A stretch of DNA of 64,000 bases from Zooshikella sp050749885 (lineage in GTDB: Bacteria; Pseudomonadota; Gammaproteobacteria; Pseudomonadales; Zooshikellaceae), in assembly GCF_050749885.1 (NCBI RefSeq), contig NZ_JBOIUB010000005.1:248001-312000 (forward strand). The letters run 5' to 3'. The translations under genes were made by a program, and so were the position numbers. Shown here one piece after another: positions 46,736 through 55,055 of this stretch. The notes beneath the pieces were generated by a model. That model was not told the origin of the DNA, searched no databases, and saw only the letters and a list, made by a program, of their open reading frames with translations. Each line of letters begins with the position of its first letter. Position 1 is the first letter of the stretch.

Positions 46736-47017
46736 ATGGCTAATGTTAATTCAATGGTTGGTGCCTATGGACCTTTTTCATCCAATATTGATAAAGAAGC
46801 TCAGGTTGCTTTTAGTGAAGCAATGGAACATTTCGCAGGCGTGAAATACCAACCTGTAGCAGTCGCCTCTCAAGTAGTCTCTGGTGTAAATTATGCATTT
46901 TTCTGTAATGCAACACCGGTTTATCCTGGAGCGCCTACATTCCCCGCGATGGTTACAATTTATAAGCCTTTAAACGATCCAGCTTGCATTACTCATATTG
47001 AAAGACTGCCTTATTAA
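46736..47017 (+). CDS. Stefin/cystatin-like small protein (93 aa)
   Basis: This compact protein has an excellent AAGGAG ribosome binding site 6 bases before the ATG. Its layout matches type-1 cystatins (stefins): an N-terminal Gly (Gly9), a helix with AFSEAMEHFAG, the central loop QVVSG (residues 46-50) immediately followed by VNYAFFCNA, then VTIYKPLN near residues 73-80. In animal stefins the QVVAGTNY loop and the N-terminal Gly enter the active site of papain-like proteases. No signal peptide is present, so a cytosolic target or unconventional export is implied. That it inhibits a cysteine peptidase is inference. A strong hairpin follows. Confidence 0.75.
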   Translation: MANVNSMVGAYGPFSSNIDKEAQVAFSEAMEHFAGVKYQPVAVASQVVSGVNYAFFCNATPVYPGAPTFPAMVTIYKPLNDPACITHIERLPY

Positions 47018-47040
47018 TTAAAAACTCAACGCTAGCACTT

Positions 47041-47072
47041 ATTAGTTACAGGGTATTAACCCTGTAACTAAT
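47041..47072 (+). terminator. 14-bp hairpin after the stefin-like gene
   Basis: ATTAGTTACAGGGT pairs perfectly with ACCCTGTAACTAAT around ATTA, 24 bases past the stop. The U-tract is poor, but stem strength and position make it the likely transcript end. Confidence 0.65.
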
Positions 47073-47361
47073 ATAATCAAATCAATAACATTGTTTTTCA
47101 ATTTAAAACAAGTCGAAAAATACTTACTTCTTTACTTCACTCCTCGCTTACGCTATCACGCTAAAACCCTTAATTATAAATCAAAGCTACTGCAACAGAA
47201 GACCATCCCAGTTCTCTACTGCTCACCGAGCTCCCAGCACCTGTTTCACAACCCCAAATGTTGCTCTATTTCAATTATGATTAAATACAAGTTAAACTGT
47301 TTGCCCAAACACTAACAGGTAACATATTATTTGCTATTGCCGCCAAACAAAGGAACACCTG
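47073..47361. other. Intergenic region upstream of the GNAT gene
   Basis: No gene is supported. A 74-codon frame at 47091-47315 lacks a ribosome binding site and has chance-like composition. Confidence 0.4.
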
Positions 47362-47877
47362 ATGTATCTACGTTTGTTACGTGAAAAGGATGACCAAGCT
47401 TTACTAACATTTGAGCTTGCAAACAAAGACTGGTTTGAATCATTTATTGAACCACGGGAGCCTATATTTTATAGCTCAAAAGGTATCCAACAACATATTA
47501 CAAATTTTCTCACTGAGTATCTTAATGGCCAGCGTTTACCTCTACTTATTATAAGCAATAACCATGAAATTATTGGACGTATTAATTTGCATCAAATATG
47601 CACTAAAACAGGTAGAGCATATCTTGGTTATCGAGTAGCACAATCTAGTGCTAACGGCGGTGTAGCATCATTTGCAGTCAAACAAATACTTAGCCTAGCC
47701 CAACAAAGTGGCATCACACATATCAACGCTGTAGCTTCAACAGATAATAAAGCCTCACAAAAAGTGCTAATAAAGAATGGTTTCCAGCAAAAAAAGCTTG
47801 TATTAAATAAGGCGATAATAAAAGGTCAACCACTAAACTGTATAGAATATCAACGATCAATTAATGAATGCTTATAA
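47362..47877 (+). CDS. GNAT family N-acetyltransferase (RimJ/RimL-like)
   Basis: This 171-residue acetyl-CoA-dependent transferase has the expected order of the RimJ/RimL branch: an N-terminal LRLLREKDDQALLTFE, a central strand LLIISNNHEIIGRINLHQI, YLGYRVAQSSANGGVASFAVKQIL covering the acetyl-CoA binding turn, and AVASTDNKASQKVLIKNGFQ near the C-terminus. The substrate could be a ribosomal protein N-terminus, a small amine or an antibiotic; sequence does not decide. It is followed by the convergent MFS exporter gene. The motif A turn is somewhat weak (SSANGG). Confidence 0.85.
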   Translation: MYLRLLREKDDQALLTFELANKDWFESFIEPREPIFYSSKGIQQHITNFLTEYLNGQRLPLLIISNNHEIIGRINLHQICTKTGRAYLGYRVAQSSANGGVASFAVKQILSLAQQSGITHINAVASTDNKASQKVLIKNGFQQKKLVLNKAIIKGQPLNCIEYQRSINECL

Positions 47878-47931
47878 AAATCATTCTGTATCAATAAAGT
47901 TAAAAAATTATTTACAACGAGCATATAATAA

Positions 47932-49260
47932 TTAATTAACTGAACTACACAACATATTGCGATCATTAATTGTATATAAGGTACCCATTAATGCGATACC
48001 CGTAATGATCGCTGTTATAAGATAAATAAATGCATAAACGCTCAAGTTAAACCCTACTGCCAACTCACCTACTGAAGCAAACATTGCAATTCCCAGCGTA
48101 CCACTTAGCTCACGTACATAGCCAAAAAATGACATCCCTATACCACGGTCTGAAACAGGTAAAACATTTTGTACTGCACAAGTTAATGCAGGTAATGTAC
48201 ACCCTAACCCAAACCCAACAATTGGAAACAGCGAGATTAACAGTATCTTTTGGGATAACAGGATAAATGAAATAATATTAAGTAAAAATCCCACCACAAT
48301 ATAGTTTTTATAATAACCTGTACGAGCGATTTGTTTTCCTGCCACATAGGCACCGGCACAGATTCCCAGTGTAAATAAAATCATTGCATACCCACTCGTC
48401 ACCAGACTGATTCCTTCCTGCCATTGCATGTGTAATGGAAAATAAACCAGTCCAACCATCATAATGATTTGAGATGCACCCATTAGGCATAGACAAGCCA
48501 GATAATTATCCAGTTTAAACATATGCCAGGGAATTAATGATGGCCGCTTGGAAACGACTAAATAAATTACTGAAAGCAGAATCCAACCTAACGCAATGAG
48601 TAAAAATAAAGGACTTAAATTAATATATCCACCGACTAACAATATAACCAGTCCAGTAGACGTAGTGAAAAATGCTGCCCCTAACCAATCCAGATTACGC
48701 TTTACGGATGAAGTACCAGGCTTAATCGTCTTTGTTATAATGTAAATAGCTAATAATCCAAGAGGAAGATTTATCGCAAAAATCATTCGCCATGAGAAAA
48801 ATTCTGTGAGCAAACTACCCAGAATTGGCCCAGTTACATTTGACACAACATAAATTAATGATATATAGCCTTGGTATTTTCCGACTTCACGTGCAGGAAT
48901 CACATCCGAAATAACAATAAAAGCTAAGGATATTAATCCTCCACCACCAATGCCTTGAATCGCTCGCGCAATGATTAGACCTTCTAATGTCGTGGCAAAC
49001 GAACATAACAGTGAGCCTACAATAAAAATGACCAAGCTTATATTGATCACTTTAATACGCCCCCAAAGGTCACTGAGCTTGCCACAAATAGGAATAATAC
49101 TGGTAGCGGTTATTAAATAGGCTGTAATCACCCACGTCAGATGTTCTGTTGCATTTAAAACCTGGCCAATAACAGGCAATGGCGTGGTAACAATACTTTT
49201 CTCTAGTGAACCTAAAAAAATCAGTAAAGCAACACTAAATAATACTTTTTTATGGGACAT
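47932..49260 (-). CDS. MFS transporter, DHA2-like drug/metabolite exporter
   Basis: This 442-residue polytopic protein has about 12-14 hydrophobic segments. Motif A is GKLSDLWGRIKV after the second helix, the antiporter motif C is GPILGSLLTEFFSWR in helix five, and LEKSIVTTPLPVI in helix one replaces the usual LDxTIVNVALP. This points to proton-driven efflux of a drug or small metabolite. It lies 233 bp downstream of the flavin-like operon on the same strand. It could be the exporter of that operon's product, though a separate transcript is equally possible. Confidence 0.85.
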   Translation of the reverse strand: MSHKKVLFSVALLIFLGSLEKSIVTTPLPVIGQVLNATEHLTWVITAYLITATSIIPICGKLSDLWGRIKVINISLVIFIVGSLLCSFATTLEGLIIARAIQGIGGGGLISLAFIVISDVIPAREVGKYQGYISLIYVVSNVTGPILGSLLTEFFSWRMIFAINLPLGLLAIYIITKTIKPGTSSVKRNLDWLGAAFFTTSTGLVILLVGGYINLSPLFLLIALGWILLSVIYLVVSKRPSLIPWHMFKLDNYLACLCLMGASQIIMMVGLVYFPLHMQWQEGISLVTSGYAMILFTLGICAGAYVAGKQIARTGYYKNYIVVGFLLNIISFILLSQKILLISLFPIVGFGLGCTLPALTCAVQNVLPVSDRGIGMSFFGYVRELSGTLGIAMFASVGELAVGFNLSVYAFIYLITAIITGIALMGTLYTINDRNMLCSSVN

Positions 49261-49493
49261 TGATTTTTTTCTTAAAAAGGAAGAGAACGATCCTGTATAT
49301 AGGGCACATCAAAAGAGTCTCTTTTTTGTATTTAGCACCACACCCAGTTCCTTACGCCACTACAGCAAAGTGTAAGCACACTTCACTGTGGAGGATTCGT
49401 GCTATTTTTTAATAGCTAAAGAGGTTTATAATGGGTATCGGTTAAATAAAAGACGTCTCTAAAAATAGTGATTATTTAATAGCATGATTATTG

Positions 49494-50219
49494 TTAATCT
49501 TTTTTCTTTTCACTCTGCAGCAAAGCAAGCTTTGAAGTGGTAAGTGCTTGTAGATCTATGCCTTTTTCCTCAAGCAAGCGCTCTAATAATGGATACAATT
49601 TCCCTAAATTGTCTTCCAGTGTGTGTTGTATCGTATCAACCACTACTTGAGTGCCACGCTCAATTTCAATATTGACTTTGTGATCTGTCGTTTTTTCCTC
49701 AAACGTTGTCATACGACGTGTTTCAGGAATCAACCAGACTTCGAAATAACCCTTTTCCTTATTCACTTCAGAAACGGTTAAGCTGGCGCCATTAATTGCA
49801 ATATAGCCTTTTGGAAAAATATATTTACGCCATGATTCAGGCAGATCGAAGCGAACCCGACAGTTTCCTTCTAATTCACTCACTTCAATAATCGTCGTTC
49901 GAAAATCCACATGGCCGGATAAAGGATGCCCACCTATTTCTGCACCATCTTTTGCTGCTCGTTCAACATTAACTTGACCACCCACTTCATGTTCACCCAA
50001 GGTGGTTATTAACAGGCTTTGTAATATAACATCAAACTTCACTACCGTTTCGCTAAGCATTTCAGTGACTGTTAAGCATACCCCATCCACTGCAATACTG
50101 GCACCTATAGTGAGGTCTTTACAAAAACCTTCAGGAAACTCAATTTCAAAGGTGCGAATACTGTCGTGATCATTCACACTTTTTATCGTTGCAACGGCCT
50201 GAATGATTCCAGTAAACAT
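49494..50219 (-). CDS. ribE: Riboflavin synthase alpha chain-like protein (RibE)
   Basis: RibE dismutates two 6,7-dimethyl-8-ribityllumazine molecules into riboflavin and 5-amino-6-ribitylaminouracil. The 241-residue product has two lumazine-binding barrels, the N-terminal MFTGIIQ, Cys48 in VCLTVT, His98/His103 in GGHPLSGHVD, and GASLTVSEV in the second barrel. Compared with E. coli as I recall it, the KETLR segment reads LQSLL, GIDGISLTV reads AINGASLTV, and NIEID reads NIEIE. A 25-residue charged C-terminal extension is present. It is the last gene of the eight-gene operon. A lumazine-binding or altered-substrate role is possible. Confidence 0.85.
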   Translation of the reverse strand: MFTGIIQAVATIKSVNDHDSIRTFEIEFPEGFCKDLTIGASIAVDGVCLTVTEMLSETVVKFDVILQSLLITTLGEHEVGGQVNVERAAKDGAEIGGHPLSGHVDFRTTIIEVSELEGNCRVRFDLPESWRKYIFPKGYIAINGASLTVSEVNKEKGYFEVWLIPETRRMTTFEEKTTDHKVNIEIERGTQVVVDTIQHTLEDNLGKLYPLLERLLEEKGIDLQALTTSKLALLQSEKKKD

Positions 50220-50233
50220 AACTGCCTCCAGAT

Positions 50234-50968
50234 TTAAAGGGTAGCGTCCCTTTGCTGATGTATCAGCAAATCAACCAATTCTGCTAAATGACTTATTTCA
50301 ACAGTCGGCTTATGTAGTGTATCTGCCTGCTGTTGTCGATCCATGTTCAACCAACATGATTGAAAGCCCGCTTGATTTGCCCCTATTATATCCGCTTGCC
50401 AATGATCACCCACGTGCAAAATACACTGACTGTCCATGTTGAGCAATGTTTGAGCACGTTGGAACAAATCCCCATGAGGCTTAGCACGACCATCAATACC
50501 TGCAGACAATACGTGACTGAAAAATGGTTTCAACCCTATTTTTTCAACATCAGCATTGCCGTTAGTAATAACAACCAGAGGAAAGCATGTACTGAGCTTG
50601 GCAAGTAATGTTTTGGTTTCTTTTGGAACATTGATCTTATTACGTTCAACCAGAAACAAATCCACACCATCTGTCGCAAGTTTTGCTGACACTGTTGTAT
50701 TTAAAGACAGTGCCTCAAAACCCGCTTTAAGGGTTTCATAACGCCATAGAGTGACATCATGCTCCAACTCAGGCTGAATGGCCTGCACCTGTCGTTTATA
50801 AGCTGTCCAATAAGACATATCATGAGCTTCACCTTTTGGACATTGATTTCGAATCCAGTCCATCAGGACAGCTTCTGCTGCATCAATCACAGGTCCATTG
50901 TCATACAAAGTATCATCCAAGTCGAAACTAATCGCATGAGGGCGACAGAAATTCGGTTGTAAATACAT
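50234..50968 (-). CDS. yigB: YigB-like HAD phosphatase (ArPP dephosphorylation)
   Basis: This 244-residue HAD hydrolase has catalytic Asp16 and Asp18 in ISFDLDDTLYDN, the VVITNGNA motif II, Lys in GRAKPHGDLF and ILHVGDHWQADIIGA as motif IV. The body resembles E. coli YigB, including the long EHDVTLWRYETLK segment. YigB is one of the enzymes that removes phosphate from 5-amino-6-ribitylamino-uracil 5'-phosphate, the step missing from classical rib operons. Its start overlaps the ribD stop (TAATG), so the two are translationally coupled. The context makes the flavin-pathway substrate very likely. Confidence 0.88.
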   Translation of the reverse strand: MYLQPNFCRPHAISFDLDDTLYDNGPVIDAAEAVLMDWIRNQCPKGEAHDMSYWTAYKRQVQAIQPELEHDVTLWRYETLKAGFEALSLNTTVSAKLATDGVDLFLVERNKINVPKETKTLLAKLSTCFPLVVITNGNADVEKIGLKPFFSHVLSAGIDGRAKPHGDLFQRAQTLLNMDSQCILHVGDHWQADIIGANQAGFQSCWLNMDRQQQADTLHKPTVEISHLAELVDLLIHQQRDATL

Positions 50969-52098
50969 TAGACTTCCAGCTCAGCTTCAACTTTTCTCTG
51001 ATAACGACTCCTGATATCGTCCCCTAATACTTGACTGTCTATCAACTTAAATCGAGCAGCATCTGTTAAATGAGTGGTCTGCACCTGATAAATTGTTTGT
51101 GAACCTTTACCCATCAACATCGGAGCCTGATACACGACCAATTCATCCAACAGCTGTTGCTGTAGGAACTGACTCATTAATGTAGGGCCAGACTCTACCA
51201 TCACCTCATTATATTCCGTTGTTTTTAACCACTGTTGCAGTGCGTTAAGGTCAACGCCCTCTGTATGAACAGGCAGGGTAATCACCTCTACGCCCATAGC
51301 AGATAACTGTTGTTGTTTTTGGGTATCGGCCAGTCCTTCACCCACAACAATGACAATATTTCTATTGTCTTGAATACTGAACAATCTAGCATTGAGTGGA
51401 ATAGAAAGACGGGTATCCAGAATAATCAGATCTGGCTGACGCAACATAGGCTTGATGGTTTCATCCATGTGATCCATCCGTGCATTTAAGAGTGGATCAT
51501 CCTGAACAACTGTTTTTACCCCGGTAAGAATGGCACAACTTTGCGCCCGCAGCAGCATCACATCCTGGCGTGCTTTATCACCCGTAATCCATTTACTTTC
51601 ACCAGAGGCTAACGCCATACCGCCATCAATACTGATTGCGACTTTCCCAAATAACCAAGGACCCTGCTGTTTCATTCGCTTGATATAGCCACGATTAAGC
51701 TGTAATGCTTCTTCTTCCAGTATACCTACATCCACCTGAAATCCTGCTTTCTGCAGAACCGCAAGACCTCGGCCTGATACCACGGGATTAGGATCAGTCA
51801 TTGCTACCACTACACGTTCCAGTTTCAGCTTTGCCAATGTTTGGCAACAGGGTGGTGTACGACCGAAGTGAGAACAAGGTTCTAATGTGACATAAGCAGT
51901 AGCACCCGCTAAGCTCTCATTGGCCTGATTAATCGCTGCCACTTCAGCATGAGGTCCCCCTGCTTGTTGATGGAAACCTTCAGCAATGATTTTACCCTGC
52001 TTAACAAACACACACCCTACTCTGGGATTGGGTGATGTAGACCATAGTCCTTGGCGTGCTAATTCTAATGCACGTCTCATGTATACTTCGTCGTTCAT
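50968..52098 (-). CDS. ribD: Bifunctional pyrimidine deaminase/reductase RibD
   Basis: RibD deaminates and reduces the GTP cyclohydrolase II product to 5-amino-6-ribitylaminouracil phosphate. The 376-residue protein has the zinc deaminase domain (about 1-145: His50-Ala-Glu52 and Cys75/Cys84 in EPCSHFGRTPPC) and the C-terminal NADPH reductase (about 150-370: KVAISIDG, SGESKWITG, ILTGVKTVVQDDPLL). All key residues are present. It follows the methyltransferase-fold gene by 13 bp and overlaps the phosphatase gene by one base. Confidence 0.95.
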   Translation of the reverse strand: MNDEVYMRRALELARQGLWSTSPNPRVGCVFVKQGKIIAEGFHQQAGGPHAEVAAINQANESLAGATAYVTLEPCSHFGRTPPCCQTLAKLKLERVVVAMTDPNPVVSGRGLAVLQKAGFQVDVGILEEEALQLNRGYIKRMKQQGPWLFGKVAISIDGGMALASGESKWITGDKARQDVMLLRAQSCAILTGVKTVVQDDPLLNARMDHMDETIKPMLRQPDLIILDTRLSIPLNARLFSIQDNRNIVIVVGEGLADTQKQQQLSAMGVEVITLPVHTEGVDLNALQQWLKTTEYNEVMVESGPTLMSQFLQQQLLDELVVYQAPMLMGKGSQTIYQVQTTHLTDAARFKLIDSQVLGDDIRSRYQRKVEAELEV

Positions 52099-52111
52099 CT
52101 ACTATCCAAGC

Positions 52112-52840
52112 TCAGTTTAAAATAAAGTCTGCTACTGTAGTCGCCATTCTTGCCTGATACTGACCACGTAAATACAACCTATAAAGCTGGAGATAATACC
52201 GTTCTTTAAGCGCTTGCACATCCTCAGTTAAGTCCGCGCCAAACAGAATATCAGCCCCACCCTTATGCCAGCTTTTTAACCCTTCAATGTCTTGAAAAGC
52301 CAATCCAAAATCAAATTTCACCATTCGCTGACACTGAAAAGAAGGCAGTGCTTGTACATAACAATGATCATCCTTTCGTAGATCATCAAACGCTTGTAAT
52401 GCAGAGCCCGTGAGTTCTTCTGCAATTTCTTTTTCAGACAAACGCTTTGTATTAGGTACAACACCACTTGCAGGCCAGGAAACATGCAATTTACCTTTTT
52501 CCTGCAACACTTGCTTAAAACATTCATCCAGTGGCTGCAAATCAGTTAACCGGTGAAGGCTATTAAAGATAAAAATTGCCTGATAACGCTGTTGATATTC
52601 ACGCTTTGCTAAATTGGCTTGTAATGATGCAAGCGAGTCAAAGGTCACCACAGTGACAGTTGTTGCCCATTCATTTTCCGCAAGCATTTTAACGACATTT
52701 TCAACGTAGGGTTCCCCCTCATAACTGATGATCAGTGTTTCACCTTGACCACCAAATAAAGAGGTCATTTCCTCCACAACAAACCGCTTAGCAATGTCAA
52801 TGGTCGTAAAGTTGACCACATCACGGGTATGCGTCTTCAT
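52112..52840 (-). CDS. Methyltransferase-fold protein with degenerate SAM motif
   Basis: The 242-residue protein cannot be assigned to a named family. The first half looks like a class I methyltransferase fold: strand ETLIISYEGEPYVENVV where the glycine-rich SAM loop would be, TVTVVTFDSLAS as the second strand, then QAIFIFNSLHRLTDLQPLDECFKQVL and GKLHVSWPASG, the usual post-motif pattern. The GxGxG loop is missing (SYEGEP instead), so SAM binding is doubtful. The second half is helical and charged. It lies 15 bp after the archaeal-type riboflavin synthase and 13 bp before ribD, so it belongs to the operon. Confidence 0.7.
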   Translation of the reverse strand: MKTHTRDVVNFTTIDIAKRFVVEEMTSLFGGQGETLIISYEGEPYVENVVKMLAENEWATTVTVVTFDSLASLQANLAKREYQQRYQAIFIFNSLHRLTDLQPLDECFKQVLQEKGKLHVSWPASGVVPNTKRLSEKEIAEELTGSALQAFDDLRKDDHCYVQALPSFQCQRMVKFDFGLAFQDIEGLKSWHKGGADILFGADLTEDVQALKERYYLQLYRLYLRGQYQARMATTVADFILN

Positions 52841-52855
52841 CGTCTTCTTACTCCA

Positions 52856-53341
52856 TTAACTTATCGCTTCTAACACACTGGCATTGGCTTCACCTTCTCT
52901 ATCCCCAATACTCGAATGCACAACCCAGGCAGGATCATCCGTAATCATGGAAATAGCACTTTTGGCATGAGCAACAGCACGCTGAGAAGCTGCTTCAAAC
53001 AAAGCATCCTGCTCATGTTGAGACTCAAAAATAAAACATTCTAACACATGTTTTCGCGCCTGAACTTTAGCCATTGCCAACGCTATTGCAGCCTCATGTG
53101 CTGAAGTTAAATCTAACGCTTTAGGTCCAACCCAACCAAAAACAATGCAAATATCACACTGTTCTTGCTCCAATAAGCGAAGAGCTTCGACAGCCACTTC
53201 TTTGTGTCCAGGAACGGTTGCTTTTAACCAAGTCAGTTCGCTATTACAAATTTGCTTTGCCTGCTCAATTTGTTGAATTGCAAATTTAGCCATATCTACA
53301 CGTGAAAATGCAGTATCAACAATGCCTATTTTTTTCATCAT
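52856..53341 (-). CDS. Archaeal-type riboflavin synthase (RibC-like)
   Basis: The 161-residue protein resembles the archaeal riboflavin synthase family (Methanocaldococcus MJ1184 type), a paralogue of lumazine synthase unrelated to bacterial RibE. Matching phrases are KKIGIVDTAFSRVDMA at the start, a TVPGHKEVAVEALRLLE segment, CDICIVFGWVGPKALD, SAHEAAIALAMAK, then KHVLECFIFES and RAVAHAKS. Start is one of two adjacent ATGs. The gene overlaps the preceding monophosphatase-like gene by 26 bases. Whether it makes riboflavin, replaces the missing lumazine synthase or performs a related condensation is open. Confidence 0.82.
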   Translation of the reverse strand: MMKKIGIVDTAFSRVDMAKFAIQQIEQAKQICNSELTWLKATVPGHKEVAVEALRLLEQEQCDICIVFGWVGPKALDLTSAHEAAIALAMAKVQARKHVLECFIFESQHEQDALFEAASQRAVAHAKSAISMITDDPAWVVHSSIGDREGEANASVLEAIS

Positions 53342-54092
53342 TATTTTCCATCACTAAATCCCACTTTTTAACCACTGCTGGACGTCCTACAAAGTAACCA
53401 TAGCCACCTTGACTATTATTTATTTTTCGTAAAACCACATGTGATGAATTAGCCAAACATGCAATTATCGGCTGAGCATCAAAAGCATGAGGGGATAAGT
53501 TAATAATTCCACCCATTTGCCCAGTGAGGAGTCCATAAAGGTCAAAGCTGGGAGAACCTGATACACGAATATTTAAATCACTTAATGTCAGTTGTGTTAG
53601 ACACTCAAGCCATTGTTGCTTAATGTGCTTTCGATAATGTGTGTTATACATTACCGCCACTAACGGACTAATGTCTTTGTCATTGAGCGTATAATATTGG
53701 CTATTATGGAAAAAATCTGTGCCATTACTGCATACACAATGACCATCAGCAATATTGAAAATAGCAAAAAATTTTACCTGACTATTTTCAAGATAACTAA
53801 CAACACGGCAACAAGCAGGGTAGTCATACTTATAATTCCAACTACCATCAATAGGATCAATGACAAAACCTGTCGACACATCTCGTATATCTTCTTCCGA
53901 AGAAACGACAACATCTTCACCGACTAATGCCTTTATATTTTGAATCATGGCAGAACTGACCATTTTATCAGCACGAGTTGTACCATCTACGTGATCAAGT
54001 AACGTAAGATATTCTGATCGACGTCTAACAGCGGTTGTTTGCCAAAAATCACTTGTTGACGCAAATAGATGGCAAAATAATTTCCAGTTCAT
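53316..54092 (-). CDS. Inositol monophosphatase-like enzyme
   Basis: This is a metal-dependent phosphatase of the IMPase/FIG superfamily, 258 residues from the ATG at 54092, which has AGGAG 7 bases upstream; an earlier in-frame start would run into the ATP-grasp gene. Metal ligands are visible as Glu66-Glu67 in SSEEDI and Asp79/Asp82 in VIDPIDGSWNY; the C-terminal Asp is in PHAFDAQPI, where the usual Trp is Phe. The substrate is probably not inositol phosphate here: position between an ATP-grasp ligase and a riboflavin-synthase-like gene suggests a ribityl or sugar phosphate in this pathway. Confidence 0.82.
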   Translation of the reverse strand: MNWKLFCHLFASTSDFWQTTAVRRRSEYLTLLDHVDGTTRADKMVSSAMIQNIKALVGEDVVVSSEEDIRDVSTGFVIDPIDGSWNYKYDYPACCRVVSYLENSQVKFFAIFNIADGHCVCSNGTDFFHNSQYYTLNDKDISPLVAVMYNTHYRKHIKQQWLECLTQLTLSDLNIRVSGSPSFDLYGLLTGQMGGIINLSPHAFDAQPIIACLANSSHVVLRKINNSQGGYGYFVGRPAVVKKWDLVMENNDEKNRHC

Positions 54093-54108
54093 TCCATGAC
54101 TCCTTAAT

Positions 54109-55032
54109 TTACGCAATAAGGTGGTCAGCAAAATAGCGAATGGCAAAGTGATCTTTAATAGCCCAGTCTACCCTAGGCTTTTCACCCAGCCATTCCTGAA
54201 TGGCCCAAACAACATCCTTAAAACCCAATAAATCACGTAGTGAAGAGCTACCAGAAAAACGCAAATTAACTTCAAAAGGTACAAATTGGTCGTCCTGCAT
54301 CATACCTTGAATATTACAAGGCCCTTGCCATGTATTGAGTTTAGCAAATTGCACCACAAAATGATTAATGCCCTTATTAGGCAAAATGGGCTTAAAATAA
54401 GATGTCATGCCATGAAATAGGTTTCGCTCCCCCACAAAAGGTCCCCAATAACTACCATCAAGTGACTTATAAATAGCAATTGTAACTTCACTGCCTTTAA
54501 GATAGTGCTGTACAACATAATCATCACTAAACTGTGTTATATCAGGTGAATCCCAAACAATCCCTACTGATAAGCCCCCTGTTCTTGGCTTAACCAGATA
54601 AGGAGAATGTAGTGTGGGGCACTGCGATGGCAACCATGTATCAGGAACTTCTACATCCATCTGTACCAAAAGTTGCTGAAAATGCCATTTATCATAACAT
54701 GCAAGTGATAACGCATGCTCAGAACAAAATATAAAAGGAAGTGCCTCTTTTTGTTCTGAAAACACAACAGTTTCATGATCGGTCAGTGGTATGATGGCAT
54801 CAATTTTTTGTTGCCGGCAAAGATCCACTATTGCTTTTACATTATATTCACCATCAATTGAACACCCTTCTGGATACCTGACTATTTCATCACAAAGGTG
54901 CTCAGCTAAGCTGAGCGACTTATTGACAAGAGCAACAGTTTGTAACTGATCCGCACTAAAATTTTCGGTCAGTAATTTAGCAATACCAGCGCCTAAATTA
55001 CCATCAGCATTGGTTATAAGAATCCGTTTCAT
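54109..55032 (-). CDS. ATP-grasp ligase
   Basis: This 307-residue protein has an N-terminal Rossmann-like pre-ATP-grasp half (MKRILITNADGNLGAGIAKLL) and a C-terminal ATP-grasp fold. The lysine of SPYLVKPRTGG contacts ATP, VQHYLKGSEVTIAIY gives the adenine-side strand, and FVPFEVNLRFSGSSSL holds the metal-binding Glu and Asn. Such enzymes join a carboxylate, often an amino acid, to an amine or thiol. None is needed for riboflavin, so its presence suggests an amide-decorated product or an unusual building block. It lies 23 bp after ribA and 16 bp before the phosphatase-like gene. Confidence 0.85.
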   Translation of the reverse strand: MKRILITNADGNLGAGIAKLLTENFSADQLQTVALVNKSLSLAEHLCDEIVRYPEGCSIDGEYNVKAIVDLCRQQKIDAIIPLTDHETVVFSEQKEALPFIFCSEHALSLACYDKWHFQQLLVQMDVEVPDTWLPSQCPTLHSPYLVKPRTGGLSVGIVWDSPDITQFSDDYVVQHYLKGSEVTIAIYKSLDGSYWGPFVGERNLFHGMTSYFKPILPNKGINHFVVQFAKLNTWQGPCNIQGMMQDDQFVPFEVNLRFSGSSSLRDLLGFKDVVWAIQEWLGEKPRVDWAIKDHFAIRYFADHLIA

Positions 55033-55055
55033 TGTTAATATTCTTTTAGCTTCAG

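Noticed and set aside
47091..47315. 74-codon plus-strand frame after the stefin-like gene
   Set aside because: No ribosome binding site, and the Lys/Tyr/Leu/Cys-rich sequence resembles random AT-rich translation.
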